Source: Gemmatimonadota bacterium
Lineage (GTDB): Bacteria > Gemmatimonadota > Gemmatimonadetes > Gemmatimonadales > Gemmatimonadaceae
Assembly (NCBI GenBank): GCA_003155795.1
Contig: PMEM01000024.1
Coordinates: 1 to 43,650 of the forward strand
Reading direction: 5' to 3'
DNA length: 43,650 nucleotides
Position numbers and translations under genes: made by a program
Part shown: one piece after another, positions 35,863 through 43,034 of the stretch
Numbering within the stretch: the stretch's first letter is position 1
Layout: every line of letters starts with the position of its first letter
The notes under the pieces: generated by a model
Databases searched by the model: none
What the model saw: the letters and a program-made list of their open reading frames with translations, nothing else
Told to the model about the DNA's origin: nothing

Positions 35863-36702
35863 CTAGCTCGGCGGCCGATCCAGATCGGTCTGTGCTGGTG
35901 CGGTCTCGCGCCATCTGAAGCTTACATCCGGAACACCGATGTCGCCGCCGTGCTGAGACCGACGTCGCCGCTTCGGCGCACGTTCCACTGACCTCGCAGC
36001 GCGCATCTCATCACGGATGCGATCCATCACCGGCGGGGCCAGAAACAGATCCGCAAGTTCCGGATCGAACTCAGTTCCCCGCCCTTCACGGATGGCCGTC
36101 ATTCCGACTTCCAGACTCTTGCCGGGACGGTATCGGCGCGAGTGCGTTATTGCGTCAAACGTGTCTGCGATGGCGACGATCCGCGCCGCGAGCGGGATCG
36201 TTTTTTTCTTCAGACCGCGCGGGTAGCCGGATCCGTCCCAGCGCTCGTGGTGCGCCACGACACCTTTCGAAAGGTCGGGATAAAACGCCGCAAGCGGAGC
36301 GAGTACCTTCGCACCGCGTTGAGGATGCGTACGAATCTCTCTTCGTTCGTGAGGATCCAGCTTCCCGTCGTCGTGAATCACGTCGAAGAGCGCCTCGTGA
36401 ATCTTGCCGATGTCGTGGAACAGTGCGACGCGTTCGATCACGTGACAGGTATGAGCGTCGGTGCCCATCGCGTCTGCCAGAACGAGCGCATACCTCGCGA
36501 CCCGCCGGACATGCGCGCCAGTAACAGGGTCGTTGGCGTCGATGGCGTTGAGCAGGGTCTCCATCGCAGCGGCGCCCAGCCTCTCGAACTTGCCGGAGGT
36601 CGTGCGCTGACGCCAGGTTGCAAGGGCCGCCGAAGTCAGAGCAGCAGCAACAGGGATGGCGCCTGCTACGGTCGCGGCAGAGCGTTTGCGGGTGTATTTC
36701 AT
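35863..36702 (-). CDS. HD-GYP domain c-di-GMP phosphodiesterase
   Basis: A 279-residue protein. A short N-terminal membrane or signal segment (VAGAIPVAAALTSAALATW) is followed by the HD-GYP domain: GAHVRRVARYALVLAD, ALFHDIGKIHEALF (HD at 96-97), THPQRGAKVL, VAHHERWDGSGYPRGL (HHE at 151-153, DGSGYP at 156-161) and ARIVAIADTFDAIT. All metal ligands and the GYP signature are present, so it should hydrolyse c-di-GMP. No receiver or other sensor domain is attached. AGGAG lies eight bases before ATG 36702, so most of the much longer open frame upstream is not used. Its start is only 39 bp from the divergent methyltransferase start. c-di-GMP commonly controls EPS output. Confidence 0.9.
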   Translation of the reverse strand: MKYTRKRSAATVAGAIPVAAALTSAALATWRQRTTSGKFERLGAAAMETLLNAIDANDPVTGAHVRRVARYALVLADAMGTDAHTCHVIERVALFHDIGKIHEALFDVIHDDGKLDPHERREIRTHPQRGAKVLAPLAAFYPDLSKGVVAHHERWDGSGYPRGLKKKTIPLAARIVAIADTFDAITHSRRYRPGKSLEVGMTAIREGRGTEFDPELADLFLAPPVMDRIRDEMRAARSVERAPKRRRRSQHGGDIGVPDVSFRWRETAPAQTDLDRPPS

Positions 36703-36741
36703 CTTTGCCTCTCCTATCGCAAGAATCGTGTACTTTGCGCC

Positions 36742-37923
36742 ATGGCAGCTAGCGAACGTCATGCGATAGCGACCGTTTCGAGCCGCGGTGCCCATCGGTG
36801 GGACTCCGGGCATCCGTGGATTTTCCGGAGCGATATCGTGAAACAGCCGGATTCCGCGGCCGGTTCCGTCGAAGTCGAGGACCAGCGCGGCCGCCCGCTT
36901 GGCGTTGCACTCTGGAGCCCCAAGTCGGAAATATCGCTGAGACTGCTCACTCGCGAAGCAGACGTCGCAATTGACCGGGACTGGTGGAAGGCGCGCATAG
37001 GCGCGGCCGCTGCCAGGAGAACGGCGCTCGCGCCGCTCACCAACGCGTGGCGCGTCGTGCACGGAGAGGGCGACGGCCTTCCGTCGCTCGTGATAGACAG
37101 ATACGGCGATTACATCGTGCTGCAACTTTCCAGCGCAGGCATCGAGGCGTTCCGTGACGAGATCGTCGGCGCGCTGATCGATCTGTTCAGACCGGCCGGA
37201 ATCCTCGCGCGGAATGACGCAGGTTCGCGCGAGCGAGAGGGGCTCGTCAGGGAGACCGTACTCCTCCACGGAGAGGTGCCGGAGGAGATCGAAGTCAGTG
37301 AATATGGCATCCGCTATCTCGCCGCTCCGTGGACAGGACAGAAGACCGGAGCCTTTCTGGATCAACGAGAGAACAGGCACATGATCGGCGAGTTGGCGCG
37401 AGGCGCCGCGCTCGACTGCTTCAGTTATCACGGTTCGTTCGCCCTGCACCTGGCGCGCAGAGCCAGTCATGTAACGTCGCTCGATTCCTCCGCGGCTGCG
37501 CTCGATCGGGCGCTACAGAATGCGCAACGGAACAATCTGAGCAACATCGACTTCGTGACGGCTGACGCTTTCGACTTTCTTCACGAGCGCGAGAGGGATG
37601 GTACCCGGTACGACACCATCGTACTGGACCCGCCTGCGTTCGCGAAGAACAAGCCATCGCTGCCGGGAGCGATCCGCGGTTACAAGGACATAAACCTGCG
37701 CGCAATGAAGTTGCTTGCGCCCGGCGGGCTTCTGTTCACGGCGAGCTGCAGCTTTCACCTGACGCGGCCGCTGTTTCTCGACATACTCCGGGATGCCGCG
37801 TCGGACAGTGGCAGACGAATCGTGCTGCGGGAATTGACTGGTCAGGCGATCGATCACCCGGAAATCGTTACGATCCCCGAGACGGGTTATCTGAAGGGCG
37901 CGCTGCTGGAAGCGGCGGACTGA
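36742..37923 (+). CDS. Class I rRNA large-subunit methyltransferase, RlmI-like
   Basis: A 393-residue SAM-dependent methyltransferase. The N-terminal PUA domain starts around GAHRWDSGHPWIFRSDI; an EEHEE-type middle domain has VVHGEGDGLPSLVIDRYGDY, and WTGQKTGAFLDQRENR precedes the Rossmann core. SAM motifs are ALDCFSYHGSFALHLAR and HVTSLDSSAAALDRA, the catalytic block is DTIVLDPPAFAKNK, and LFTASCSFHL follows with the late Cys. These match RlmI (m5C1962 of 23S rRNA) and its close relatives; the exact position is inferred. ATG 36742 is used; the longer frame overlaps the HD-GYP gene on the other strand and is rejected. Confidence 0.92.
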   Translation: MAASERHAIATVSSRGAHRWDSGHPWIFRSDIVKQPDSAAGSVEVEDQRGRPLGVALWSPKSEISLRLLTREADVAIDRDWWKARIGAAAARRTALAPLTNAWRVVHGEGDGLPSLVIDRYGDYIVLQLSSAGIEAFRDEIVGALIDLFRPAGILARNDAGSREREGLVRETVLLHGEVPEEIEVSEYGIRYLAAPWTGQKTGAFLDQRENRHMIGELARGAALDCFSYHGSFALHLARRASHVTSLDSSAAALDRALQNAQRNNLSNIDFVTADAFDFLHERERDGTRYDTIVLDPPAFAKNKPSLPGAIRGYKDINLRAMKLLAPGGLLFTASCSFHLTRPLFLDILRDAASDSGRRIVLRELTGQAIDHPEIVTIPETGYLKGALLEAAD

Positions 37924-38050
37924 GTATTGCTTAAGAGACAGCGTAGCGTCAACACATGCACGTGACGGCTGCGACCGACTGTTACGGTATCATCGGTATT
38001 CGTGTGCCGCCCCTTGCGCGCTGCGGCTCCTACTCTAGCTTCCAGTGCTC

Positions 38051-38818
38051 ATGACCAATCGCCCGCAGCGATCGCTCCGTCACGAATATGAACTGTACGT
38101 CGAGGACGAAATTGAGGCGTACAAGGAATCATTGCCGCGCCGTACCATCCTCAAGCTTGGGGATGAGGCCGTAGGCGCGTTGCGTGATGAGCCACAGCTC
38201 GCCTTGACCGAGCTCGTCGTGTGGGAAGAGGTGGACCGCATCATCTTCAAGCGGTTGCGTCTCGTCAGCTACGAGACCTGGCGCCGGAAGCGACTCAAGG
38301 ACCAGCGCGAGCGGCAGCGGCCGGAACACTGGGGCTTCGCGCCAGACTGCGCGCTCGCGCGAGAGGTTCGTCCTCCGGCAGAGTCCAACGTACTCGTCAG
38401 CGGTGACGACAGTGAAGCAGTCGCATGCTATCTGGCCGCGCACGGATACGAGGTGTTCGCCGTGGGCAACGAGCGAAGCACGATTCAGCGAATCGTCAAT
38501 GCGGCAGAAGAAGCGGGATTGATCGATCGCGTGCATGGCTACATTGCGGACCTCCGCGAGTGGTCGCGCGAAGTGAAGCTCAGCGCCGTGGTGTGTTCAC
38601 CAAGCGCCTTCTCCGGACTGTCGAAGGAGGAGCGCCAGGAAGTCTTCGATCTATTGAAGGAAGTCACACGTGACGGCGGTGTTCACCTTGTGAGTTCGCT
38701 TGGCGATAGCGAACCGGCAATGGCGGAACTGTCCGCACAATATCACGGCTGGCAGGTTTCAGTCGAACATCACGGCTCCGTTCCGACCAGTTTCGTAGCC
38801 AGAAAGGGCGCTGCGTAA
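38051..38818 (+). CDS. Unrecognised protein with a Rossmann/methyltransferase-like C-terminal half
   Basis: A 255-residue cytosolic protein. The N-terminal 90 residues are helical and highly charged (YVEDEIEAYKESLPRRTILK, YETWRRKRLKDQRERQRPEH). The C-terminal half reads like a SAM-methyltransferase fold: SNVLVSGDDSEAVACYLAAH in place of motif I, YEVFAVGNERSTIQRI as strand 2 with an acidic-less end, VHGYIADLREW, LSAVVCSPSAFSGLS and LLKEVTRDGGVHLVSS. The glycine-rich SAM loop is not conserved, so catalysis is uncertain. ATG 38051 or GTG 38045 may be the start. It is single and ends at a good terminator. I do not recognise the family. Confidence 0.75.
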   Translation: MTNRPQRSLRHEYELYVEDEIEAYKESLPRRTILKLGDEAVGALRDEPQLALTELVVWEEVDRIIFKRLRLVSYETWRRKRLKDQRERQRPEHWGFAPDCALAREVRPPAESNVLVSGDDSEAVACYLAAHGYEVFAVGNERSTIQRIVNAAEEAGLIDRVHGYIADLREWSREVKLSAVVCSPSAFSGLSKEERQEVFDLLKEVTRDGGVHLVSSLGDSEPAMAELSAQYHGWQVSVEHHGSVPTSFVARKGAA

Positions 38819-38848
38819 CGGCTGTTACGCTCGGTGCCAAATCTCGAA

Positions 38849-38877
38849 TGCCTGTGTCAGTTTGACACGGGCATTTT
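38849..38877 (+). terminator. Intrinsic terminator
   Basis: TGCCTGTGTCA (38849-38859) pairs with TGACACGGGCA (38863-38873) with one G-U, a three-base loop, then TTTT. It is 30 bases after the preceding stop codon. Confidence 0.85.
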
Positions 38878-39014
38878 CCATTTGCGTGTCTATTCGTATC
38901 GACTGCCCGGGTTGCCCGCGTAGCCGCTGGAAGCTTGAAGTATCGCTAAAGCATTGCAGTAACACGACTTGACGATCCACGCGAGCTGCGCGACCGGATG
39001 GCCCTTGCTGTGCG

Positions 39015-39020
39015 TTATAG
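39015..39020 (+). promoter_or_regulatory. Possible -10 element for the 49-residue protein gene
   Basis: TTATAG lies 25 bases before the ATG at 39045, which would put the transcript start just ahead of the ribosome binding site. No good -35 is seen at the expected distance. Confidence 0.25.
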
Positions 39021-39044
39021 AAGCGCATGACGGAGGTATCCAGA

Positions 39045-39194
39045 ATGACAAAGATTACGGAAACGAAGCGGTCAGACGAACCGCTCGGCATCATCATATC
39101 GCGCGGATCACGGGACGAGCCAACCCCGATTTTTTCAACCTACGTTTGGGGACCGGCACCCGAACCGACAGATAGTGCGTCGAAAGCCGCGTAG
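39045..39194 (+). CDS. Small protein of 49 residues, unknown
   Basis: This short frame has all the marks of a real gene. GGAGG lies eight bases before ATG 39045. A terminator of its predecessor lies upstream (38849-38877), and its own perfect intrinsic terminator starts 27 bases after the stop. The peptide is polar at the start (MTKITETKRSDEP), has a hydrophobic core GIIISRGS, then IFSTYVWGPAPEPTDS and a short Ala/Lys tail. There is no signal peptide, no membrane helix and no Cys. The Pro/Gly/aromatic block looks conserved in style, but I do not recognise a family. It might be a small regulator, a partner of a larger protein or a modified peptide precursor; none of these can be supported from sequence alone. 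Confidence 0.7.
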   Translation: MTKITETKRSDEPLGIIISRGSRDEPTPIFSTYVWGPAPEPTDSASKAA

Positions 39195-39220
39195 TTGATG
39201 GTAGTCAGTGTTGCCACTTG

Positions 39221-39253
39221 AAGAGCCCCGCGAAGTCGGGGCTCTTTGATTTT
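39221..39253 (+). terminator. Intrinsic terminator of the small-protein gene
   Basis: AAGAGCCCC (39221-39229) and GGGGCTCTT (39238-39246) form a perfect stem, closed further by a G-C pair, followed by TGATTTT. Confidence 0.92.
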
Positions 39254-39296
39254 GCAGGACTTGCCGGAGAATGGATGAGCCAGGGTTGCGGGCAAC

Positions 39297-39325
39297 AAAA
39301 AAGCCGGCTCATCGCCGGCTTTTTT
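39297..39325 (-). terminator. Strong bidirectional terminator of the histone-like gene
   Basis: AAAAAAGCCGGC, five-base loop, GCCGGCTTTTTT: a perfect 12-bp stem with A- and U-runs at its base, so it works on either strand. It is 16 bases beyond the stop codon of the minus-strand histone-like gene. Confidence 0.93.
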
Positions 39326-39340
39326 GTTTGGAGCAACTGC

Positions 39341-39685
39341 TTACATCGCTGCTGCTGCGCCTGCTGCGCCAGCGCTGCTGGCTTTGCGGCGAGAGCTGGA
39401 CTTACGGCGTGAGCTCTTGCGAGCCGCCTTCTTGCGCGTGGTCTTCTTACGCGCGGACGACTTACGGCCGGAGCTCTTCCGAGCCGCGCTCTTGCGGGTG
39501 GACTTTTTACGCGTGCTCTTCTTACGCGCTGCGCCCTTGCGGGCCGAGCTCTTGCGAGCGGTTTTCTTGCGCGTGGTCTTCTTCCGCGCTCCGCCCTTGC
39601 GGGCTGCCTTACGCGCGCCGCCCTTACGAGCGGTTTTCTTGCGAGCACCCGCTTTCTTACGACCACCCTTCTTAGCTGCTGCCAT
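39341..39685 (-). CDS. Histone H1-like DNA-binding protein, Lys/Arg/Ala repeat
   Basis: A 114-residue protein made almost wholly of Lys, Arg, Ala, Ser, Thr and Gly, in repeats such as ARKKTARKGG and TRKKSTRKSAARKSS, with an Ala/Gly-rich tail (SAGAAGAAAAM). It resembles the C-terminal tail of eukaryotic histone H1 and the bacterial Hc1/Hc2/AlgP-type proteins that bind and condense DNA non-specifically. AGGAG lies eight bases before ATG 39685. The repeat makes all reading frames open, so overlapping frames on either strand are artefacts. It has its own terminator. The repeat number is likely to vary between strains. Confidence 0.87.
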   Translation of the reverse strand: MAAAKKGGRKKAGARKKTARKGGARKAARKGGARKKTTRKKTARKSSARKGAARKKSTRKKSTRKSAARKSSGRKSSARKKTTRKKAARKSSRRKSSSRRKASSAGAAGAAAAM

Positions 39686-39954
39686 GATTGCATCTCCTAT
39701 CGGAGTTCACATTCCCGGCGTACCCCCGGTGGGACGCCTGGGCACAGCACGCGGACTTGAACTTGCCGCCCGCGCCGTTACGAATTCAGCACATTTCGCG
39801 CTATACGAATTCGTAACCACAAGAGAATATAGGTATCACGTATTTGCAAGGCAATGCTTTAGTTACAGATTTCGGAAGTGCCAGTTTCAAAACCGGTTGC
39901 CAAACCAGTCTTATTGAACCACCGCACCACTCACAATGTTTCGGAGTTGAACGC
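39686..39954. promoter_or_regulatory. Divergent control region with a perfect 11-bp inverted repeat
   Basis: GTTACGAATTC (39777-39787) and GAATTCGTAAC (39807-39817) are perfect inverted repeats separated by 19 bases; the right arm itself contains the palindrome ACGAATTCGT. The spacing of about three helix turns between dyad centres suits cooperative binding of a repressor or formation of a long hairpin. It lies between the histone-like gene and tdh, and a TATAC-type -10-like segment sits inside it. Confidence 0.55.
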
Positions 39955-40983
39955 GTGAAAGCGCTTGTCAAAGAGGTTGCAGGTCCGGGTTTCACCATGC
40001 GCGATGTCCCTGTTCCGGAGATCCGCGACGACGAAGTTCTGATCCGTGTTCGCCGCGCCGGCGTATGCGGAACCGACGTACATATCTACGATTGGGATGA
40101 TTGGGCCAAGGGTCGTTGCCGTCCGCCGTTCACGGTCGGACATGAGTTTGCGGGTGACGTTGTCAGTGTCGGCAAGTTCGTCACAGACGTTCACACGGGC
40201 GACCGCGTAACAGCCGAGGGACACATCGTCGATGGTCGCTGCTTCCTCTGCCGGACGGGAAATTCGCACGTCTGTCCTCACACAAAAATCATCGGTGTGG
40301 ATCGCGATGGATGCTTCGCGGAGTACATCGCAATGCCCGCGACCAACGTCTGGCATCTGGACGATTCCACGCCTTACGAGATCGGTGGAATCATGGATCC
40401 CATGGGGAACGCCTTCCATACGGCACTCACGGCGGACATTCCCGGATCGGTTGTTTTCATTACAGGATGCGGGCCGATCGGGATCTTCGCCGTCGGCATT
40501 TGCAAGGCAGCCGGCGCTTCGAGAATCATCGCGTGCGACGTCAACGAGACGCGCCTCGCGCTCGCCAAAACGATGGGCGCTCACGACGTGGTTCATCCTT
40601 CCGAAGCCGAGGCAGCAGTCAGGAAAGCGACGGACGGACTAGGTGCTGACGTGGTGCTCGAGATGTCCGGCGCTGCGTCTGCAGTCCATCAGGCGCTGGC
40701 TCTGGTTCGCGTTGGCGGCCGAGTGCAGATGCTCGGGATTCCGGCCAAGCCCATAGACATCAACTTCGCTAACGAAGTGATATTCAAGGGGATCACGATC
40801 TACGGAGTCGTCGGTCGTCGCATGTACGACACGTGGATTCTGATGACCCGTTTTCTAAGGTCCGGGGAGTTTGATCCGACTCCAGTCATTACCCATCGTT
40901 TCCCACTCGCGGACTTTGACGCGGCGATCGCGGCGATCAAATCCGGTCATGCCGGAAAGGTAATTTTCGAGATCGCGGACTGA
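39955..40983 (+). CDS. tdh: L-threonine 3-dehydrogenase
   Basis: A 342-residue zinc-dependent medium-chain dehydrogenase that oxidises L-threonine to 2-amino-3-ketobutyrate with NAD. Motifs: RAGVCGTDVHIYDWDDWA (catalytic Cys38, strongly Tdh-like), PPFTVGHEFAGDV (His63-Glu64), the lobe with structural zinc Cys at 96, 99 and 107, GGIMDPMGNAFHTAL, and Rossmann TGCGPIGIFAVGICKA. The first structural zinc ligand, Cys in E. coli Tdh, is Asp here (D93), an acidic replacement known in some archaeal alcohol dehydrogenases. GTG 39955 has GGAG eight bases upstream; the longer frame to 39844 is rejected. It forms an operon with kbl. Confidence 0.95.
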   Translation: MKALVKEVAGPGFTMRDVPVPEIRDDEVLIRVRRAGVCGTDVHIYDWDDWAKGRCRPPFTVGHEFAGDVVSVGKFVTDVHTGDRVTAEGHIVDGRCFLCRTGNSHVCPHTKIIGVDRDGCFAEYIAMPATNVWHLDDSTPYEIGGIMDPMGNAFHTALTADIPGSVVFITGCGPIGIFAVGICKAAGASRIIACDVNETRLALAKTMGAHDVVHPSEAEAAVRKATDGLGADVVLEMSGAASAVHQALALVRVGGRVQMLGIPAKPIDINFANEVIFKGITIYGVVGRRMYDTWILMTRFLRSGEFDPTPVITHRFPLADFDAAIAAIKSGHAGKVIFEIAD

Positions 40984-40989
40984 ACGCAA

Positions 40990-41057
40990 GGGCGACATGC
41001 GTCGCCCCAGTAAGGGCGACATGCGTCGCCCCAGTAAGGGCGACGCGTGCGTCGCCC
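40990..41057 (+). repeat. Three tandem hairpin repeats between tdh and kbl
   Basis: Two copies of GGGCGAC-ATGC-GTCGCCC (40990-41007, 41014-41031) and a longer variant GGGCGACGC-GT-GCGTCGCCC (41038-41057), with a 24-bp period joined by CCAGTAA-type linkers. Each is a perfect stem. In the tdh-kbl mRNA they would form three successive stem-loops that could protect or separate the two messages. Confidence 0.88.
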
Positions 41058-41093
41058 CGACCGTCGCCGCTTCCTTCTTATTCAGGTGAAATC

Positions 41094-42299
41094 ATGATCA
41101 ACAAGAACTTCGTATCGTCGCTCCAGGCCTCGATCCAGCAATTGAAGGACGACAAAGTCTACAAGCGGCTCAACTACCTCGCGTCGCCTCAGTCCGCGCA
41201 CGTAAAGATGGAAGGTCGGGGAGACGTACTCATCCTCTCGTCCAACAATTACCTCGGACTTTGCGACGAGCCCGACGTGGTGGGTGCCGGGATCAAGGGC
41301 CTGGAGACCTTCGGCGCCGGCACCGGAAGTGTACGATTTATTTGCGGCACATTCACGGTTCATCGGGAGCTGGAAACGGCACTCGCGAGCTTCGTGGGAA
41401 CGGAGTCGGCACTCAGTTATGTCTCCTGCTGGAATGCCAACGAGGGCCTCACCGCATCGATCGCTGAAGAAGGCGACGTCGTCCTTTCCGACGCGCTCAA
41501 CCACGCGTCCATCGTCGATTCGATGCGGCTCGCCAAGGCGATCACCAAGTGTACGACCGGGGTGTACGCCCATTCCGACATGGACGATCTTCGCGAGAAA
41601 TTAAGGGCCGCGAAATCCGCAAGGCGGCGGATAGTCTGGACGGACGGTGTGTTCTCGATGGAGGGAAGCATTGCGAAGCTGCCGGAGATTCTGGACATCG
41701 CGCGGGAACACGATGCAATCGTCGTGATGGATGACTCGCACGCAACAGGAGTTCTCGGCGAGACCGGCCGAGGTACCGCAGAACACTTCGGAGTGCTCGG
41801 CCAGGTCGATGTCATAACGTCGACGCTCGGCAAGGCACTCGGCGGAGCCGCTGGCGGCTTCGTGGCGGGGTCTGAAGCGCTGTGCGACATGTTGACCCAG
41901 CGTTCGCGACCGCAGCTCTTCTCGAACGCGCTGCCGCCCACTGTCGCGGCCAGCGCTCTGGCAGCCGTCGGATTTATCACAGGCCATCCGGACCTGGTAA
42001 CGCGCTTGAGAGACAACGCCAGGTACTTCAGGGGTGCCATCCAGGAAGCCGGGTTCAAGCCGTTGCCGGGTGAGACGCCAATTGTGCCGATAATTGTGGG
42101 AGAGACGTCTGCCGCCATCCGCATGAGTGACATGTTGCTGGCTCAAGGCGTCTTTGTGACAGGCTTTGGCTTCCCGGTTGTACCGCAGGGTCAGGCGCGG
42201 GTCCGCTGTCAGATAAGCGCCGCGCACTCCCGTGACGACCTGGACGCCGCTGTGGCTGCCATTACCTCAGTGGGGAGGCAGCTGGGAATCATCTCATAA
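41094..42299 (+). CDS. kbl: Glycine C-acetyltransferase (2-amino-3-ketobutyrate CoA ligase)
   Basis: A 401-residue PLP enzyme of the alpha-oxoamine synthase family. It splits 2-amino-3-ketobutyrate with CoA into glycine and acetyl-CoA, the second step after Tdh. Typical blocks: LILSSNNYLGLCDEPDV, GAGTGSVRFICGTFTVHREL, DALNHASIVDSMRLAKA, WTDGVFSMEGSIAKLPEI, VVMDDSHATGVLGETGRGT and the PLP lysine in TSTLGKALGGAAGG. Its neighbour separates it from BioF and serine palmitoyltransferase relatives. AGGTGA lies upstream of ATG 41094. Confidence 0.95.
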   Translation: MINKNFVSSLQASIQQLKDDKVYKRLNYLASPQSAHVKMEGRGDVLILSSNNYLGLCDEPDVVGAGIKGLETFGAGTGSVRFICGTFTVHRELETALASFVGTESALSYVSCWNANEGLTASIAEEGDVVLSDALNHASIVDSMRLAKAITKCTTGVYAHSDMDDLREKLRAAKSARRRIVWTDGVFSMEGSIAKLPEILDIAREHDAIVVMDDSHATGVLGETGRGTAEHFGVLGQVDVITSTLGKALGGAAGGFVAGSEALCDMLTQRSRPQLFSNALPPTVAASALAAVGFITGHPDLVTRLRDNARYFRGAIQEAGFKPLPGETPIVPIIVGETSAAIRMSDMLLAQGVFVTGFGFPVVPQGQARVRCQISAAHSRDDLDAAVAAITSVGRQLGIIS

Positions 42300-42312
42300 T
42301 GTAGGAGTCGTC

Positions 42313-42966
42313 ATGCGCCGCACGCGCTTTGGTCTGCTAGCTGCTGTTCCGCTCTCCCTTTGCTTTGCAGCCTCAGCGCTGCAGGCACAACAGGAGCAGC
42401 TCTTCCAGAACTCATGGTTCTGGGGTCTGCATGCCGGGAGCACGTCGATCGGTACTCCAAACAGCTCCACCAGTCAGGCCGGTACGATCGGCGCCGACTG
42501 GATGATCACTCGCAGCACTGGTGGATTGTACCTGGCGTACGATCAGGCGAGCTTCACCCGCACATCGGGAATTGCGGACGCGACGGCCGCGAACGGGATT
42601 CGACCGGTTTCGGTGCACGACCTGCGAACTGTATCTATTGGCGGTCTCGCATTCCCATGGCATTCAAACCGCTTCCGTCCGTACGCTGGCGGCGGTTACG
42701 CACTCAGTCTGGTGGGAAGTGCGGCGGTGCAACCTGACTCGCTTAACACGCCGACTCCATCAGGCACTGCGCAGGCTGTTGACGACGCACGCAGCCGCTC
42801 ATCGCTGTTCGCGATCGTTGGCGCACAGTGGCAGATCCACCTCACTGCGATCTACGCGCAGGCGTCCTTCATCCCATCGAGCGGCCAGTTTCTGGTCACA
42901 AAGCCGATAACCGCTCTCTCGGTGGGCATCCGGTACAACTTCGGAAGTTCGATCGACAGCCAGTAG
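42313..42966 (+). CDS. Outer-membrane beta-barrel protein, small
   Basis: A 217-residue exported protein. The signal peptide (FGLLAAVPLSLCFAASALQA-Q) is followed by alternating amphipathic strands (WFWGLHAGSTSIG, AGTIGADWMITRSTGGLYLAY, FRPYAGGGYALSLVG, LFAIVGAQWQIHLTAIYAQASF). It ends ALSVGIRYNFGSSIDSQ, close to but not exactly at the C-terminal aromatic residue of a barrel. It resembles OmpA/OprF-type eight-strand barrels in length. The function is unknown. ATG 42313 has AGGAG five bases upstream; it starts 13 bp after kbl and may be co-transcribed. Confidence 0.8.
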   Translation: MRRTRFGLLAAVPLSLCFAASALQAQQEQLFQNSWFWGLHAGSTSIGTPNSSTSQAGTIGADWMITRSTGGLYLAYDQASFTRTSGIADATAANGIRPVSVHDLRTVSIGGLAFPWHSNRFRPYAGGGYALSLVGSAAVQPDSLNTPTPSGTAQAVDDARSRSSLFAIVGAQWQIHLTAIYAQASFIPSSGQFLVTKPITALSVGIRYNFGSSIDSQ

Positions 42967-42980
42967 CGTCAGGGAGATTC

Positions 42981-43020
42981 AAACGTGCATCGCGCAGCAG
43001 TCGGCGCGATGCGCGTTTCG
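42981..43020. terminator. Long hairpin terminator between convergent genes
   Basis: AAACGTGCATCGCG (42981-42994) pairs with CGCGATGCGCGTTT (43005-43018) over 14 bp with one G-U pair and a ten-base loop. A-run and U-run ends allow termination from both sides. Confidence 0.88.
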
Positions 43021-43034
43021 TTTGCCAGCTCGAA

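Noticed and set aside
36142..36741. N-terminal extension of the rRNA methyltransferase
   Set aside because: It is antisense to the HD-GYP gene and the PUA domain begins right after ATG 36742.
35863..37470. Full 535-codon frame containing the HD-GYP domain
   Set aside because: The ribosome binding site and membrane segment place the start at 36702; the rest is antisense to the methyltransferase gene.
38825..39097. Minus-strand frame of 90 codons
   Set aside because: It lies antisense to the terminator and the small-protein gene, has no ribosome binding site and no recognisable protein.
39205..39693. Long Arg-rich minus-strand frame (162 codons) in another frame of the histone-like gene
   Set aside because: It runs through two intrinsic terminators and has no ribosome binding site; the repeat DNA keeps all frames open.
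39324..39917. Plus-strand Leu/Arg-rich frame across the histone-like gene
   Set aside because: It is the complement of the Lys/Arg repeat and continues into the divergent promoter region; no start signal.
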